A program made the position numbers and the translations under genes. Of a stretch of 53,979 bases of DNA, positions 24,309-33,486 are shown piece after piece. This DNA is from JBBQSV01 sp038213615 (lineage in GTDB: Bacteria > Patescibacteriota > Saccharimonadia > Saccharimonadales > OMJO01), in the NCBI GenBank assembly GCA_038213615.1, contig JBBQSV010000002.1, positions 1-53,979 on the forward strand, read 5' to 3'. Under the pieces are notes generated by a model that saw nothing but the letters and a program-made list of their open reading frames with translations, was not told where the DNA came from and made no database searches. How positions within the stretch are numbered: position 1 is the stretch's first letter; each line of letters begins with the position of its first letter.

Positions 24309-25925
24309 ATGCCGGTGAGTCCAAAGTCTGCTACAAATGTTACCAAAGCTCTGTTTCGGCGCTTGCTAAAAAATAAGCGCTTTTCATTAGTTCTTGTAAT
24401 CCTGGCATTCACCATTATTGGCCTAGTTGGCCTACTGCTAACTAAGGCCGTGGGGAATGGCCGTAGTCTACAGCCAGAAGACGGCGCTATCACCGGACCG
24501 GCCGTACGACTGGTCAATGGCTCGACATCGGGTGGGCATTACATTAGGTTTGGAGCCGACACTAATTTGCCGGTGATCACCGCCCTAACAGTGGTTGGTA
24601 CCGACAAAGTGGCTGGCAATGCCCTTTGTTTTGACAGTTCGTTGGCTAATAAAACTGGCTGCTTGCAGGCTAACCCTACCAACGTCAGCCAGGCCCGATT
24701 CGGCATTTATGACATCATCAACAAGACTTTTACGGCCAAGACTGGCTGGTTGAGTTTTGTTGATCAGCCTTTTGGCACAATCTTGCATGCCTATAACTGC
24801 AGTGGGGGCGGGCGCTTCTACGGCTACGGACCAATGGTAAATGGTGTCGGCAAAACCTACTACGGGCAAACAGTTAGTGGGGCTACGGTAGCCTACGGGT
24901 CTATTGACGGCACAACTCACGTCTGTACCAATGATCCAGCCGGCCCAATCAACTCCAGCCAATGGGCCACACCAGCAATAATCTGTAGCAACAATGCTGA
25001 TGTAGTCCGTGTTAGCAGCGCCGACCAGCTGGTGGGCGCCATAGTCAACCATCCACCGGGTACCGAAATATGCCTAGAACCGGGCGGGCACTACATGCTC
25101 AGCTCGACACTACGCCCCAAGACTGACATGAAGATAATCGGCGACCCGTTTAACCGCACTATCTTGGATGCCGTCAACCTGTCACCGGCTAACAAAACAA
25201 CTAGTAGCATCGAATCCGACAACCTAAACACCGGCGTTACCATAGCTAATGTTGTGGTCCAAAACTCTACCACCCCAGGTAACACTATTTGTCCCAACTG
25301 CGGTATAGGCATTAACAGTGGTCAGGGTTACCATGTTTACAACGTCAAAATGACACACAACCAGTTGAACGGTTTCCATTACGCCAACGCCAACAATGTT
25401 GGTGGATTTGTGGTTGAAAACTCAGAGCTCTCATATAACGGCAACACCCAGGACTCTGGCGTCAAAAGCTACACCTCGGGGGGCGCCAAGACTATCAGTG
25501 CCGGTACCTACCGAAATAATGTGGTGGCCAACAACATCGGGGCCGGTATTTGGTGTGACGTAGAATGTAACGGTGGCCAGTGGTTAGTTGATAACAACTA
25601 CGTGACATCCAATACCAAGGCCGGTATACATTATGAAATCTCAGGTGCTGTAGCTAACGACAATGGCCTAATAACTAATAACGTAGTGATATCTAATAAC
25701 GCCTTAGGACTGACTTATTATGGCGGCATTATGATAATCAATTCCCAGAACGCGGTGGCCAAAAATAATACATTACTCGATAACGGCTGGTCGGGGATTA
25801 GCGCGTATCAAAGCAGTAGGCGAACGCCTTCGCTGGCGGGTGTTATTATCCAGGACAACTCGTTAAATGGGCAACTCTTGTTCGGTTGTGAGCAAACCGG
25901 CGTAACTTGTACTAATAACCACTAG
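24309..25925 (+). CDS. Anchored surface protein with right-handed beta-helix
   Basis: 538 residues. An anchor (about 25-47) is followed by the short module found in two other surface proteins here (QPEDGAI ... TSGGHYIRF, about 54-82). Residues 85-225 form an unassigned domain; residues 230-530 show parallel beta-helix (PbH1) repeats with Asn-rich turns (NNVVANNIGAGIW, VDNNYVTSNTKAGI, TNNVVISNNALGL). Such folds bind or cleave polysaccharides, but I see no clear catalytic set. The 3' end overlaps the convergent gene by 4 bases. Confidence 0.75.
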   Translation: MPVSPKSATNVTKALFRRLLKNKRFSLVLVILAFTIIGLVGLLLTKAVGNGRSLQPEDGAITGPAVRLVNGSTSGGHYIRFGADTNLPVITALTVVGTDKVAGNALCFDSSLANKTGCLQANPTNVSQARFGIYDIINKTFTAKTGWLSFVDQPFGTILHAYNCSGGGRFYGYGPMVNGVGKTYYGQTVSGATVAYGSIDGTTHVCTNDPAGPINSSQWATPAIICSNNADVVRVSSADQLVGAIVNHPPGTEICLEPGGHYMLSSTLRPKTDMKIIGDPFNRTILDAVNLSPANKTTSSIESDNLNTGVTIANVVVQNSTTPGNTICPNCGIGINSGQGYHVYNVKMTHNQLNGFHYANANNVGGFVVENSELSYNGNTQDSGVKSYTSGGAKTISAGTYRNNVVANNIGAGIWCDVECNGGQWLVDNNYVTSNTKAGIHYEISGAVANDNGLITNNVVISNNALGLTYYGGIMIINSQNAVAKNNTLLDNGWSGISAYQSSRRTPSLAGVIIQDNSLNGQLLFGCEQTGVTCTNNH

Positions 25926-26533
25926 AATCTTATGCGGCGCATCAAACTATCTATGATGTCGGGTTGGTGGTCCTCGATAGGTAAATGCGCGCCCAGAGTG
26001 TCGGCTATTTGATCCTCTTGCGAGGGATCATAGTAGACATTAATGGGTACCATCAGTCTTTTAATCGGTGTTAGCACGATGTAGTGCAGACCTTCGTTCT
26101 CTACCAGGGCAAAAGATTTAAACATGCCAAAAAAATACGTCTTTTGGCCAATATGGATGGCTCGATCACCGATACCATAGTTAAGAACCCGTGGCTTACG
26201 GTTAGCAAAGCTGGCAAACAGTCCACCGACTACTAACACCGCTGCTGTCGTCAAAATATCGCGGGTTAGAAAATACAATATGCCGGCTACCAAAACACTG
26301 GCCAAAATTAATATGCCAAACCAGCTGGCACCCTTTTGGTGGCCAACGTACTCCGAGGCACTCCAGCTGATCTGCGCAGGTTCGGCAGTGACTTGTGCCG
26401 GCTGAGGTTCATTCTGGGGCTCCGCGGCAGACCCGTAGATTGGCTGAGTGGGTGCGCCAGCATAGACAAAACCAGCCTCCTGTACGGGTGCGGGCGCCTC
26501 GTTCTGTGGATCCTGTGGCACACCATTATCCAT
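25922..26533 (-). CDS. Membrane protein with disordered N-terminus and PH-like C-terminal domain
   Basis: 203 residues: a Pro/Gln/Glu-rich N-terminus of about 70 residues, two membrane segments (about 72-90 and 92-108), then about 90 residues predicted as beta-rich with a final helix, resembling small bacterial PH-type domains. No firm family. A TGC-extended -10 (TACAAT) lies 6 bases before the ATG, so the message is probably leaderless. Confidence 0.65.
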   Translation of the reverse strand: MDNGVPQDPQNEAPAPVQEAGFVYAGAPTQPIYGSAAEPQNEPQPAQVTAEPAQISWSASEYVGHQKGASWFGILILASVLVAGILYFLTRDILTTAAVLVVGGLFASFANRKPRVLNYGIGDRAIHIGQKTYFFGMFKSFALVENEGLHYIVLTPIKRLMVPINVYYDPSQEDQIADTLGAHLPIEDHQPDIIDSLMRRIRF

Positions 26534-26566
26534 AAGCGTATTGTAGCAGTTATTGGCCGACTTTGG

Positions 26567-27229
26567 CTAAGAGCTAGGGGGCTGTTTTGAGTGAATCATA
26601 CTCAGGGCTAGTTCTGCCACCTGGCCAGCGTCCAGATCGTTAGTATCAATCTCTACGGCATCTTTGGGTTTGGCTAGAGCGCCATACTTGTGGTTACGAT
26701 CTGCTTCGTTGCGTTGCCGAATCTCTTCTACTGTCACAATCCGCCCGTCAGCTGCTGAACGGCGCCGGGCCGCTTCTTTGTCGCTGACTGTCAAAAATAG
26801 TTTAACTTCTGCCTCAGGGAACACTACCGTCCCCGCGTCTCGACCGTCTACTACAGCACCATTTATAGAGGCAAATTCTCGCTGTTTTCTGTTAACGACT
26901 TCTCTGACACTCTCATGACCAGCAACTACCGGTACGCATTGGTCGATCTGGGCAGTATGCAGTCGATCTAATCTTTGACCGTCTACCCATTCCACTACTA
27001 CGTGTCCGTCAACGGTTATGGCCTCGCCATCCGGCATTTCTATTTGGGCGTCTTGGGCCAGACTGGCGCAGGCCGATCCGTCGGCCGTTACTTTGTCGGC
27101 TAGAGCCAAGAGATTGATGGCCCGGTATAGTGAGCCGCTGTCAAGCCTGGGCAAACCCAAACTGATCGATAAATTCCTGGCTAGTGTTGTGGTGCCAGTA
27201 GCTACACCGCCATCAATAGTTACTATCAT
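26567..27229 (-). CDS. cmk: Cytidylate kinase
   Basis: Phosphorylates CMP and dCMP. 220 residues, with the family's DGRDAGTVVFPEAEVKLFLT, the RLDSGSLYRAI segment and RRR lid. The Walker A loop reads GGVATGTTT: the position that is normally the phosphate-binding Lys is Thr (ACC codon in the sequence). The rest of the enzyme looks intact, so it may be active by another contact, or be altered in function. The start has a GAGG site. Confidence 0.88.
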   Translation of the reverse strand: MIVTIDGGVATGTTTLARNLSISLGLPRLDSGSLYRAINLLALADKVTADGSACASLAQDAQIEMPDGEAITVDGHVVVEWVDGQRLDRLHTAQIDQCVPVVAGHESVREVVNRKQREFASINGAVVDGRDAGTVVFPEAEVKLFLTVSDKEAARRRSAADGRIVTVEEIRQRNEADRNHKYGALAKPKDAVEIDTNDLDAGQVAELALSMIHSKQPPSS

Positions 27230-27639
27230 AATTCCTCACTTGAATTTTGGCGGGACATTCGGGTCTGGAACTTTGACAGTGTCTCATATTTTAGCAAATT
27301 TAAGAAGTAAATGAGACGAATGGAACACCTGCGGCGATTATACGCCGTGTACCATTTTTTATTGGCTATCAAGGGTAAGTGGGACAAAATCGGACAGTAT
27401 AAAAAAAGAAGTGTCCCACGCCCATTCATTGGACAAGAAAAGACCTCCATGCCATACCAGCCCGATAACCAAACAAAACCCGCACTTGCTGGCTTATGGT
27501 AAAATTATGGCGGAATAGCCCCTGTAATCCTTGCGAGAGAGGGGATATTTTGCTGTTTGTAGCTCATTGCTTTTAGTAATTCTCAAAACCCGATTATATT
27601 TAATTCGCACCCAGCCACGCAGGATGCGACAATAGTAAT
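27230..27639. other. Gene-free stretch between cmk and the accessory block
   Basis: About 410 bases without a convincing gene. It holds an 8-bp inverted repeat (27379-27386 with 27412-27419) and a weak CCCCT/AGGGG hairpin (27519-27523 with 27540-27544) followed by ATATTTT. The left end of the integrated element probably lies here; I could not place it. Confidence 0.4.
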
Positions 27640-28152
27640 ATGCCAGAGTCAAAAGTTACCATTCACGCTAGGCGGTTACTCGCTGACCATCGTTTTCAGG
27701 CTCTACGCCAGCAAGCGCAAGCCGATCCTGCGAATATAAAAATGTATGTGCGAAAAGCTCGCCAAGAGCATAATCTATCGGACTATTGGAGTGAACTGCT
27801 GCCAATCATGCTGCTGAGTAACTTCGACCCCTCAATACTCGCCGGTGGCGCTGTTATTGAATCAAGAACTGATCCAGTAACTGGCAAAGTCTCCCATAAG
27901 GTAAATGTTGCAGAAGAAGCCACTCTCTCCGACGTTAAACGAGCCTATACCGTCATTCGCGATCGCGAAAAACTAGCTAATCGCCGCTACTCTGGGCGGT
28001 ATGCGCAGGAATTCCGAGTCCTTGAACTACGTAAAGCAAACAAATCTACACCTGAAATTATTAAGATTCTGAAAGCTGAGTTTAATCGTGATTACGACGC
28101 TGCGGATATAGCCAGCTTCATGCAAAAAGCCAGACAAAAAGCAAAACCTTAA
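27640..28152 (+). CDS. Hypothetical protein with C-terminal helix-turn-helix-like region
   Basis: 170 residues, basic, helical. The last 60 residues (RVLELRKANKSTPEIIKIL and AADIASFMQKARQ) look like a resolvase- or terminase-type helix-turn-helix. First gene of the phage-like block, so it may be a regulator or a DNA-binding accessory. Its stop codon is inside a terminator stem (28144-28174). Confidence 0.6.
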   Translation: MPESKVTIHARRLLADHRFQALRQQAQADPANIKMYVRKARQEHNLSDYWSELLPIMLLSNFDPSILAGGAVIESRTDPVTGKVSHKVNVAEEATLSDVKRAYTVIRDREKLANRRYSGRYAQEFRVLELRKANKSTPEIIKILKAEFNRDYDAADIASFMQKARQKAKP

Positions 28153-28174
28153 GGACGCTCGCATAAGGTTTTTA
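28144..28174 (+). terminator. Intrinsic terminator
   Basis: AACCTT/AAGGTT stem followed by TTTTT; the stem includes the stop codon of the gene before it. Confidence 0.6.
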
Positions 28175-28199
28175 TCCATGTTACAGGGGTAAGTACACT

Positions 28200-28216
28200 G
28201 TTAGTTGTTAACTAAC
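28200..28216. promoter_or_regulatory. Operator-like dyad before the methyltransferase operon
   Basis: GTTAGTT and AACTAAC are perfect complements separated by three bases, 14 bases before the ATG at 28230. Confidence 0.45.
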
Positions 28217-28229
28217 GACAGGAGTACCT

Positions 28230-29483
28230 ATGCAAGTAGTTCAAGTACCTATTAATAAACTAAAACCATCTGAGTACAATCCCAGAATTATTTCTGACGC
28301 TCAGCTGGAACATCTCGGTAAAAGCTTCGATGAACATGGTTTTGTGCACCCAATTTTAGCTAATAGCAATCCCAAGAGAGCTTTCATTGTTATATCTGGT
28401 CATCAACGCTTACGTGTAGCTAAACAGCGGGGGTTTAAAACGGTGCCGACTATTTTTATTGATGTTAATGAAGAACAGGAACGTTTACTAAACCTTCGTT
28501 CAAATCGTATAGGTGGTGAATTTGATAATGAACTACTTTTCAACCATTTCGATATCGAAACCTTGCTCAAGACAGGCTTTGACGATATCGACCTCTGGGA
28601 CATCTGGAACGCCAGCCTAGATATCGAAGAAGATAACTTCGACGAAGAAAAAGCCGTCAAAAAGGCCAAGTCTACCAATATAGAGCTCGGGCAGATGTTT
28701 CAGCTTGGCAAGCATCAGCTTATCTGTGGCGATGCCACCGATCCCGAAGTCATTAAACGACTGGTTGGCGACTTGAAACCAGTCATGTTATATACCGACC
28801 CCGTTTACAACATTTCCCTCGACTACGATAAAGGCGTCGGCAACAAAGCCAGCTACGGTGGCAAAGCCAACGACACTAAGACGGATACCGAGTATGCGGA
28901 ATTTCTGAGCACCGCTCTGGCGAATGCGCTGGCAGTGATGGACGATAATGCCCATATCTTCATGTACTGCGACCAAACGTACATCGGGCTACTGCAAAGT
29001 CTCATGATCCAGCACGAGCTAACTAACAGGCGGGTATGCTTGTGGATCAAGAACGGATTTTCACCAGTGCCAGGAGTTGCCTTCAATAAGGGTTATGAGG
29101 CCTGTGTTTACGCTACCCGTGGTACACCATATCTGTCGGATATTCATAACCTGACTGAGATACTCAATAAAGACATTGCCTCTGGCAACCGTGCAATAGG
29201 CGATATCCTAGATATTTTTGATATCTGGCTTGCCAAGCGTGATTCGGGTCAGGACTATCAGCACCCCACCCAGAAACCGCTGACACTACACGAGAAGCCG
29301 CTAAAACGCTGTACCCGCATCGGGGATATCGTCCTAGATTATTATGGGGGATCAGGGTCAAGTTTACTTAGCTGTGAACAGATGAAGCGTGTGGCACTAC
29401 TCTGTGAGATAGAACCAGTATTTTGCCAAGTCATTGTTGACCGCTGGGAACAAATGACTGGTCAAAAGGCGGTACAGCTATGA
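28230..29483 (+). CDS. ParB-like domain fused to DNA (adenine/cytosine-N4) methyltransferase
   Basis: 417 residues. Residues 1-100 are a ParB/Srx-type nuclease-like domain (KPSEYNPR, SGHQRL, RSNR); this pairing with methyltransferases is common in phages and mobile elements. The methyltransferase follows: motif IV is TDPVYN near residue 189 in place of TDPPYN, and the AdoMet loop is DYYGGSGSS near residue 369. A ParB-type HQRL is intact. A strong AGGAG site precedes the ATG. It overlaps the next gene by 4 bases. Confidence 0.87.
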   Translation: MQVVQVPINKLKPSEYNPRIISDAQLEHLGKSFDEHGFVHPILANSNPKRAFIVISGHQRLRVAKQRGFKTVPTIFIDVNEEQERLLNLRSNRIGGEFDNELLFNHFDIETLLKTGFDDIDLWDIWNASLDIEEDNFDEEKAVKKAKSTNIELGQMFQLGKHQLICGDATDPEVIKRLVGDLKPVMLYTDPVYNISLDYDKGVGNKASYGGKANDTKTDTEYAEFLSTALANALAVMDDNAHIFMYCDQTYIGLLQSLMIQHELTNRRVCLWIKNGFSPVPGVAFNKGYEACVYATRGTPYLSDIHNLTEILNKDIASGNRAIGDILDIFDIWLAKRDSGQDYQHPTQKPLTLHEKPLKRCTRIGDIVLDYYGGSGSSLLSCEQMKRVALLCEIEPVFCQVIVDRWEQMTGQKAVQL

Positions 29484-30238
29484 AAACGGGACAAATAATA
29501 TGCTTAGGCGAACACCGCCTAGCGTGTGGCAGTGCCACGGATGCAGAGTTAGTAAAGCGGCTGGCTGGTGAGGATCGTATTGCCATGCTGTGCTGTGACG
29601 TACCCTACGGGGTTTCATACGTTGAAAGTAAGCAAGGTATCGCCAAGTTAGCTAACCAAAAAGTAATTGCCAATGATGGCATTACTGACGATGCCACGTA
29701 TCAGCAATTCATGCTCGATTGGCTAGAGGTAGTTAAGCCGTACCTAACAGCCAAGAACAGTGTCTACATATTTAACTCCGACAGAATGATGATCCCAACC
29801 ATTCAGGCACTGAGAGCCAGTGGTGGTAAGTTTGCACAGTTACTTATATGGGCAAAGACCCATGCCGTGATTGGTCGTATGGATTACCTGCCACAGCACG
29901 AACTCATAATTTACGGCTGGTACGGTACGCATATCTTCGGCAAGAGCAAAGATAAAAGCATCTTGGTCTATCCAAGACCAAACAAGAGCAAGCTCCACCC
30001 GACCATGAAGCCAGTCGGTCTGCTGCGTCGCTTAATACTTAACAGCACCAGTGTTGGTGACGTGGTATACGACGGGTTTGGGGGCTCGGGGAGTTGTGCA
30101 TTGGCCTGTGAACAGACCAAGCGCAGGTGTCTTATGGTTGAGATCGACGCAGACTACTGCCTGACAATAATTGACCGCTGGGAACGTTTAACTGGCAACA
30201 AAGCTGTGCTATTGGAGGCTAACCATGAAAACCAGTAA
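29480..30238 (+). CDS. DNA methyltransferase, ParB-less
   Basis: 252 residues, related to the methyltransferase half of its upstream neighbour but without the ParB part. Motif IV reads DVPYG near residue 42 (usual DPPYG) and the AdoMet loop DGFGGSGSC near residue 198. The C-terminal IIDRWERLTGNKAVL matches the upstream protein's ending, so the two arose by duplication. Overlaps on both sides (4 and 14 bases) show tight co-translation. Confidence 0.87.
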   Translation: MKTGQIICLGEHRLACGSATDAELVKRLAGEDRIAMLCCDVPYGVSYVESKQGIAKLANQKVIANDGITDDATYQQFMLDWLEVVKPYLTAKNSVYIFNSDRMMIPTIQALRASGGKFAQLLIWAKTHAVIGRMDYLPQHELIIYGWYGTHIFGKSKDKSILVYPRPNKSKLHPTMKPVGLLRRLILNSTSVGDVVYDGFGGSGSCALACEQTKRRCLMVEIDADYCLTIIDRWERLTGNKAVLLEANHENQ

Positions 30239-30632
30239 GCAAAAACAGCTGATTCTGGAGCAGCTCAGGAAAACGCCAATTATCCAGGTGGCTACTGAAA
30301 AAGTTGGCATTGCCAGGTCAAATTTTTACAGATGGAAAAAACTTGACCCTAAATTTGCGATCGCTGTAGACGAGGCGATTGACCAAGGCGTAAGTCTGAT
30401 GAACGAATACGCCGAGTCGATGCTGATTAGCGCCATCAAAGACCAAAACCTGACGGCTGTGTTCTACTGGCTAAATCACCGTCACCCAGCCTATGAAACG
30501 AGGGTGCGGGTTGACGGCCGGATTAAGCACCAGACCGAAGAATTAACACCCGAGCAATCCGCTCTAGTTGAGCGGGCTCTTAAAAATGCCGGCTTATTGC
30601 TGGCAGAAAGCGAGGAATCAAATGAGTCCTGA
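30225..30632 (+). CDS. Small terminase subunit-like helix-turn-helix protein
   Basis: 135 residues. The N-terminus (EQLRKTPIIQVATEKVGIARSNFYRWKK, in two helices) is a helix-turn-helix of the kind in phBC6A51-type and other small terminases; the rest is helical. It lies directly before the large terminase and overlaps it by 11 bases, which is the classical TerS-TerL order. It would recognise the packaging site and load the motor. GGAGG site present. Confidence 0.75.
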   Translation: MKTSKQKQLILEQLRKTPIIQVATEKVGIARSNFYRWKKLDPKFAIAVDEAIDQGVSLMNEYAESMLISAIKDQNLTAVFYWLNHRHPAYETRVRVDGRIKHQTEELTPEQSALVERALKNAGLLLAESEESNES

Positions 30633-32175
30633 ATCACCCTTTTCACCAGAACTATGGCAACAAATCCAAACTAAGCGCAGTGTGCGTGTAAAGCTGGCAC
30701 AAGCAAGCTTATACAACTTCGCTCACATCTACTTCCCGGGCTATTTTGAATACTCCACGGCTGCATTTCAGCGTGAAATGTATGCCCTCCTAGAAGATCC
30801 AGATATCAGACACTTAGGTATCGTTAGCTTTCGTGGTAGCGGCAAGTCCAGTATCGTAACTACATTTTTCTTAATGTGGGCGATTCTCGGTAAGCAACAG
30901 AAAAAATATGCTTTGATCGCGAGTCAAACCCAAGTTCAAGCTCGTAAGCACCTGGCTAACGCCAAGCAGGAGTTTGACAGCAATGAGCTGCTGCGTAATG
31001 ACTTCGGGCCATTAAAGGAGACCAGCGACGAGTGGGGTTCGATGTCACTGGTGTTGCCAAAGTATGGCGCACGTATAAGCGCCGTATCCAGTGAACAGAG
31101 CATCCGTGGCACTCGACATGGCTCGCACCGCCCAGACCTTGTGATAGCGGATGACGTAGAAGACCTCCAATCTGTGAAAACCAGTGAAGGCCGCGAGAAA
31201 ACCTATGACTGGTACAATAGCGAGATACTGCCGGTTGGTGATAAAAGCACCAAATTTGTGTTGATTGGTAACCTCCTGCATACCGATTCGCTGATGATGC
31301 GCATGAAAGCCTTTACTGACAAGCAATCTGACCGGTTTGTCTTCAAAGAGTACCCGTTAATTGACGATCGAGGGGTGTGTCTGTGGCCGGGTAAGTATCC
31401 GACACCGGCAGCGGTGGAGCGGGAAAAAGCTGAAGCACCGAGCGAGCGGGCATATTACCGGGAATACCTGTTGAAAATCCTGCCCGACAACATGCAGATC
31501 GTTAAACCAGAAAATATTACCTATTACGATAAAATACCCGATTGGTTGGCAGGCGGTAGCTACCGCATCGCAATCTGCGTTGACCTGGCTATTTCCAAAA
31601 AAACATCTGCTGACTATACCGCCATTGTGGTACTGGAAAAACACGGCTACGGTAAGGACACCAAGATATACGTCCACCCATACCCGATTAACAAGCGTAA
31701 TCTCTACAGTGAAACAGTCAAGGATATAGTTTCCCTGAAAGCGCGGCACACCTCAGCTGACATTTACATAGAGGATGTCGGCATGCAACGGGCTATCATT
31801 GAAATGTTAAGCCAGGAGAACATGCGGGCTGAGGCAGTCCCGCTGAATGGCCGGGACAAAGAAGAGCGTCTGCAGGTGGCTTCCTACTGGATCATTAACG
31901 GCACTGTCCAGTTTCCCTACGAAGGTTGTAAAAAGCTATTGCAGCAAGTTATAGGCTTCGGTGTGGAACGCGACGACCTGCTCGATGCCTTAACACTCGG
32001 CATCATCTACCTGATGGAACATAAGAACAAAGGTTCAGGTATGACCATAGGATCAACCAAGGGCACGGTATTTGACCGTGGCCTGCGTATGCGATCTAGA
32101 GGCGGGCGATATAACGCCGCCACTGCTTCCGATGACGAATTCTTTAGTTCGTCCACTGGAATAGACATTTTCTAA
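30622..32175 (+). CDS. Phage terminase large subunit
   Basis: 517 residues. The ATPase half has Walker A FRGSGKSS (residues 70-77) and Walker B LVIADDVED (about 174-182). The nuclease half has the RNase H-like acidic residues in AICVDLAISK, DIYIEDVG and DDLLDALTLG. TerL cuts concatemeric DNA and pumps it into proheads. All key residues are present, so it is probably functional. The frame extends upstream to 30568, inside the small subunit gene; I chose the ATG at 30622 because of the usual overlap. Confidence 0.9.
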   Translation: MSPESPFSPELWQQIQTKRSVRVKLAQASLYNFAHIYFPGYFEYSTAAFQREMYALLEDPDIRHLGIVSFRGSGKSSIVTTFFLMWAILGKQQKKYALIASQTQVQARKHLANAKQEFDSNELLRNDFGPLKETSDEWGSMSLVLPKYGARISAVSSEQSIRGTRHGSHRPDLVIADDVEDLQSVKTSEGREKTYDWYNSEILPVGDKSTKFVLIGNLLHTDSLMMRMKAFTDKQSDRFVFKEYPLIDDRGVCLWPGKYPTPAAVEREKAEAPSERAYYREYLLKILPDNMQIVKPENITYYDKIPDWLAGGSYRIAICVDLAISKKTSADYTAIVVLEKHGYGKDTKIYVHPYPINKRNLYSETVKDIVSLKARHTSADIYIEDVGMQRAIIEMLSQENMRAEAVPLNGRDKEERLQVASYWIINGTVQFPYEGCKKLLQQVIGFGVERDDLLDALTLGIIYLMEHKNKGSGMTIGSTKGTVFDRGLRMRSRGGRYNAATASDDEFFSSSTGIDIF

Positions 32176-32277
32176 GCCAAAGACCGGTTGGACGACTGGG
32201 AAGAGGCTACGCCTGGGGGTTGGGGCTGAGTAACGGTAATATAATACGTTAAACTTGCATAAATTTCTAAAGTATGC

Positions 32278-32283
32278 TATATT
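32278..32283 (+). promoter_or_regulatory. Promoter of the 32308 gene (-10)
   Basis: TATATT with TGC before it, 17 bases after a -35 TTGCAT (32255-32260). The following leader (GTAAATCAAAATAAAC) is nearly repeated before the 35257 gene. Confidence 0.6.
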
Positions 32284-32307
32284 ACTAATAGGTAAATCAA
32301 AATAAAC

Positions 32308-33453
32308 ATGTCTGGCGAAATCCCCTCACACCAATCAAATCCCCATGAAATGGGCCCGAACGCTATGAGCGATGCTGCCGCTATGGATATTCGCACTGGC
32401 CAGGAAGCATTACACGATGGCGCTAGGTTATTAGCTGGCAACATCGTTAGAATTGCCGAAACTAATGAGCCTGGCGCTGTAAAAGAATATTTAGGTGATG
32501 TCCTGGCCGATACCGAAAAGCTAGTGCCAGCAGCTGAGCGAATGGCTGCCTTTGAGTTTCTGGCCGGGGAACAGCGAAGTGAGATTCGTCGTGGTTTGGT
32601 TACTTCCGGTGAGCAAATGCTTGATAACTTAGGCAATAACAGCCAAAAAACTCGCCAAGAATTGCAACAAACTGCACCTGCAGCCAATAGGGGTATCCGT
32701 ATGACTGTGGAAGCACACGAACAGGAAGTTGGTCGTCATTTTCACGGACAAGTAGATACACGTCGGGCAGCTCGTGGCCACGAAGTTGCTGAACAGACTG
32801 CTCGCAGAGGCTTTGGAGCCGTAACTAAGCATGTTGAAACACTGGATGCTTGGGGACGGGCGCAACAGCAAGAGGCTCGTGAGTATGACGATGAGGCCAG
32901 GCAAGGTCAGGCTCATGAACGAGCATTAAATGAAGCAAGTGAAGTCGTTAAACCTGACTATGAGGGCGACCAAAAAGACCTATCTCGTGTTATTGATGAA
33001 GAAGTTAAAGAGGCTACCGCAACTAAACTTCAATCCGTAATCGCAGAAGCCCAGACCACTGGCAAGTCCCCAGAAGATGCTGTTCTAGAGCTCATCTCAA
33101 AGGAGCCGGCTACCGCTACACCTAAAATAATTGGTGAGCTACGAACATTCGCAGAGCAATATGCCGGTTTTGCCAAAACTGGCACCCAAAAAATTGAGGG
33201 AATGACTAAAGAGTCTGAACGGCTAATGAAAAACTTTGCAGCTCGTGGTCGTGATGGCTATCAATATGTGAGGCGAGTTGAGGATGCTATCGATCTTTAC
33301 CGCCAACAACGGCGCACTCTTGAAGATGCAGTTAAAGGTGCTGATTTTGCTATTCGACAAAGTGCTAATGTTCTCGGTACTACCGACCAAGAGTTGCAAC
33401 GCATGCGGCAAAAGCTTGCCGCCACCAAGGCTGGTCCACGCTCTGCTGAATAA
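32308..33453 (+). CDS. Long helical protein, unknown
   Basis: Not recognised. 381 residues, almost entirely predicted helix with charged heptad-like stretches, no membrane segment or Cys. The N-terminus is polar and disordered. It may be a structural or coiled-coil scaffold protein. No Shine-Dalgarno; the leader is AT-rich. First gene of the cargo portion after the terminase. Confidence 0.65.
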   Translation: MSGEIPSHQSNPHEMGPNAMSDAAAMDIRTGQEALHDGARLLAGNIVRIAETNEPGAVKEYLGDVLADTEKLVPAAERMAAFEFLAGEQRSEIRRGLVTSGEQMLDNLGNNSQKTRQELQQTAPAANRGIRMTVEAHEQEVGRHFHGQVDTRRAARGHEVAEQTARRGFGAVTKHVETLDAWGRAQQQEAREYDDEARQGQAHERALNEASEVVKPDYEGDQKDLSRVIDEEVKEATATKLQSVIAEAQTTGKSPEDAVLELISKEPATATPKIIGELRTFAEQYAGFAKTGTQKIEGMTKESERLMKNFAARGRDGYQYVRRVEDAIDLYRQQRRTLEDAVKGADFAIRQSANVLGTTDQELQRMRQKLAATKAGPRSAE

Positions 33454-33486
33454 GTATACCCATTCAATCTCTGTTATAATTGCCGT

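Noticed and set aside
27299..27314. Near-match TTTAAGAAGTAAATG here and TTTAAGGAGTAAATG at 42966-42980 as attachment repeats
   Set aside because: Only about 15 bases with one mismatch in AT-rich sequence; not enough to call att sites.
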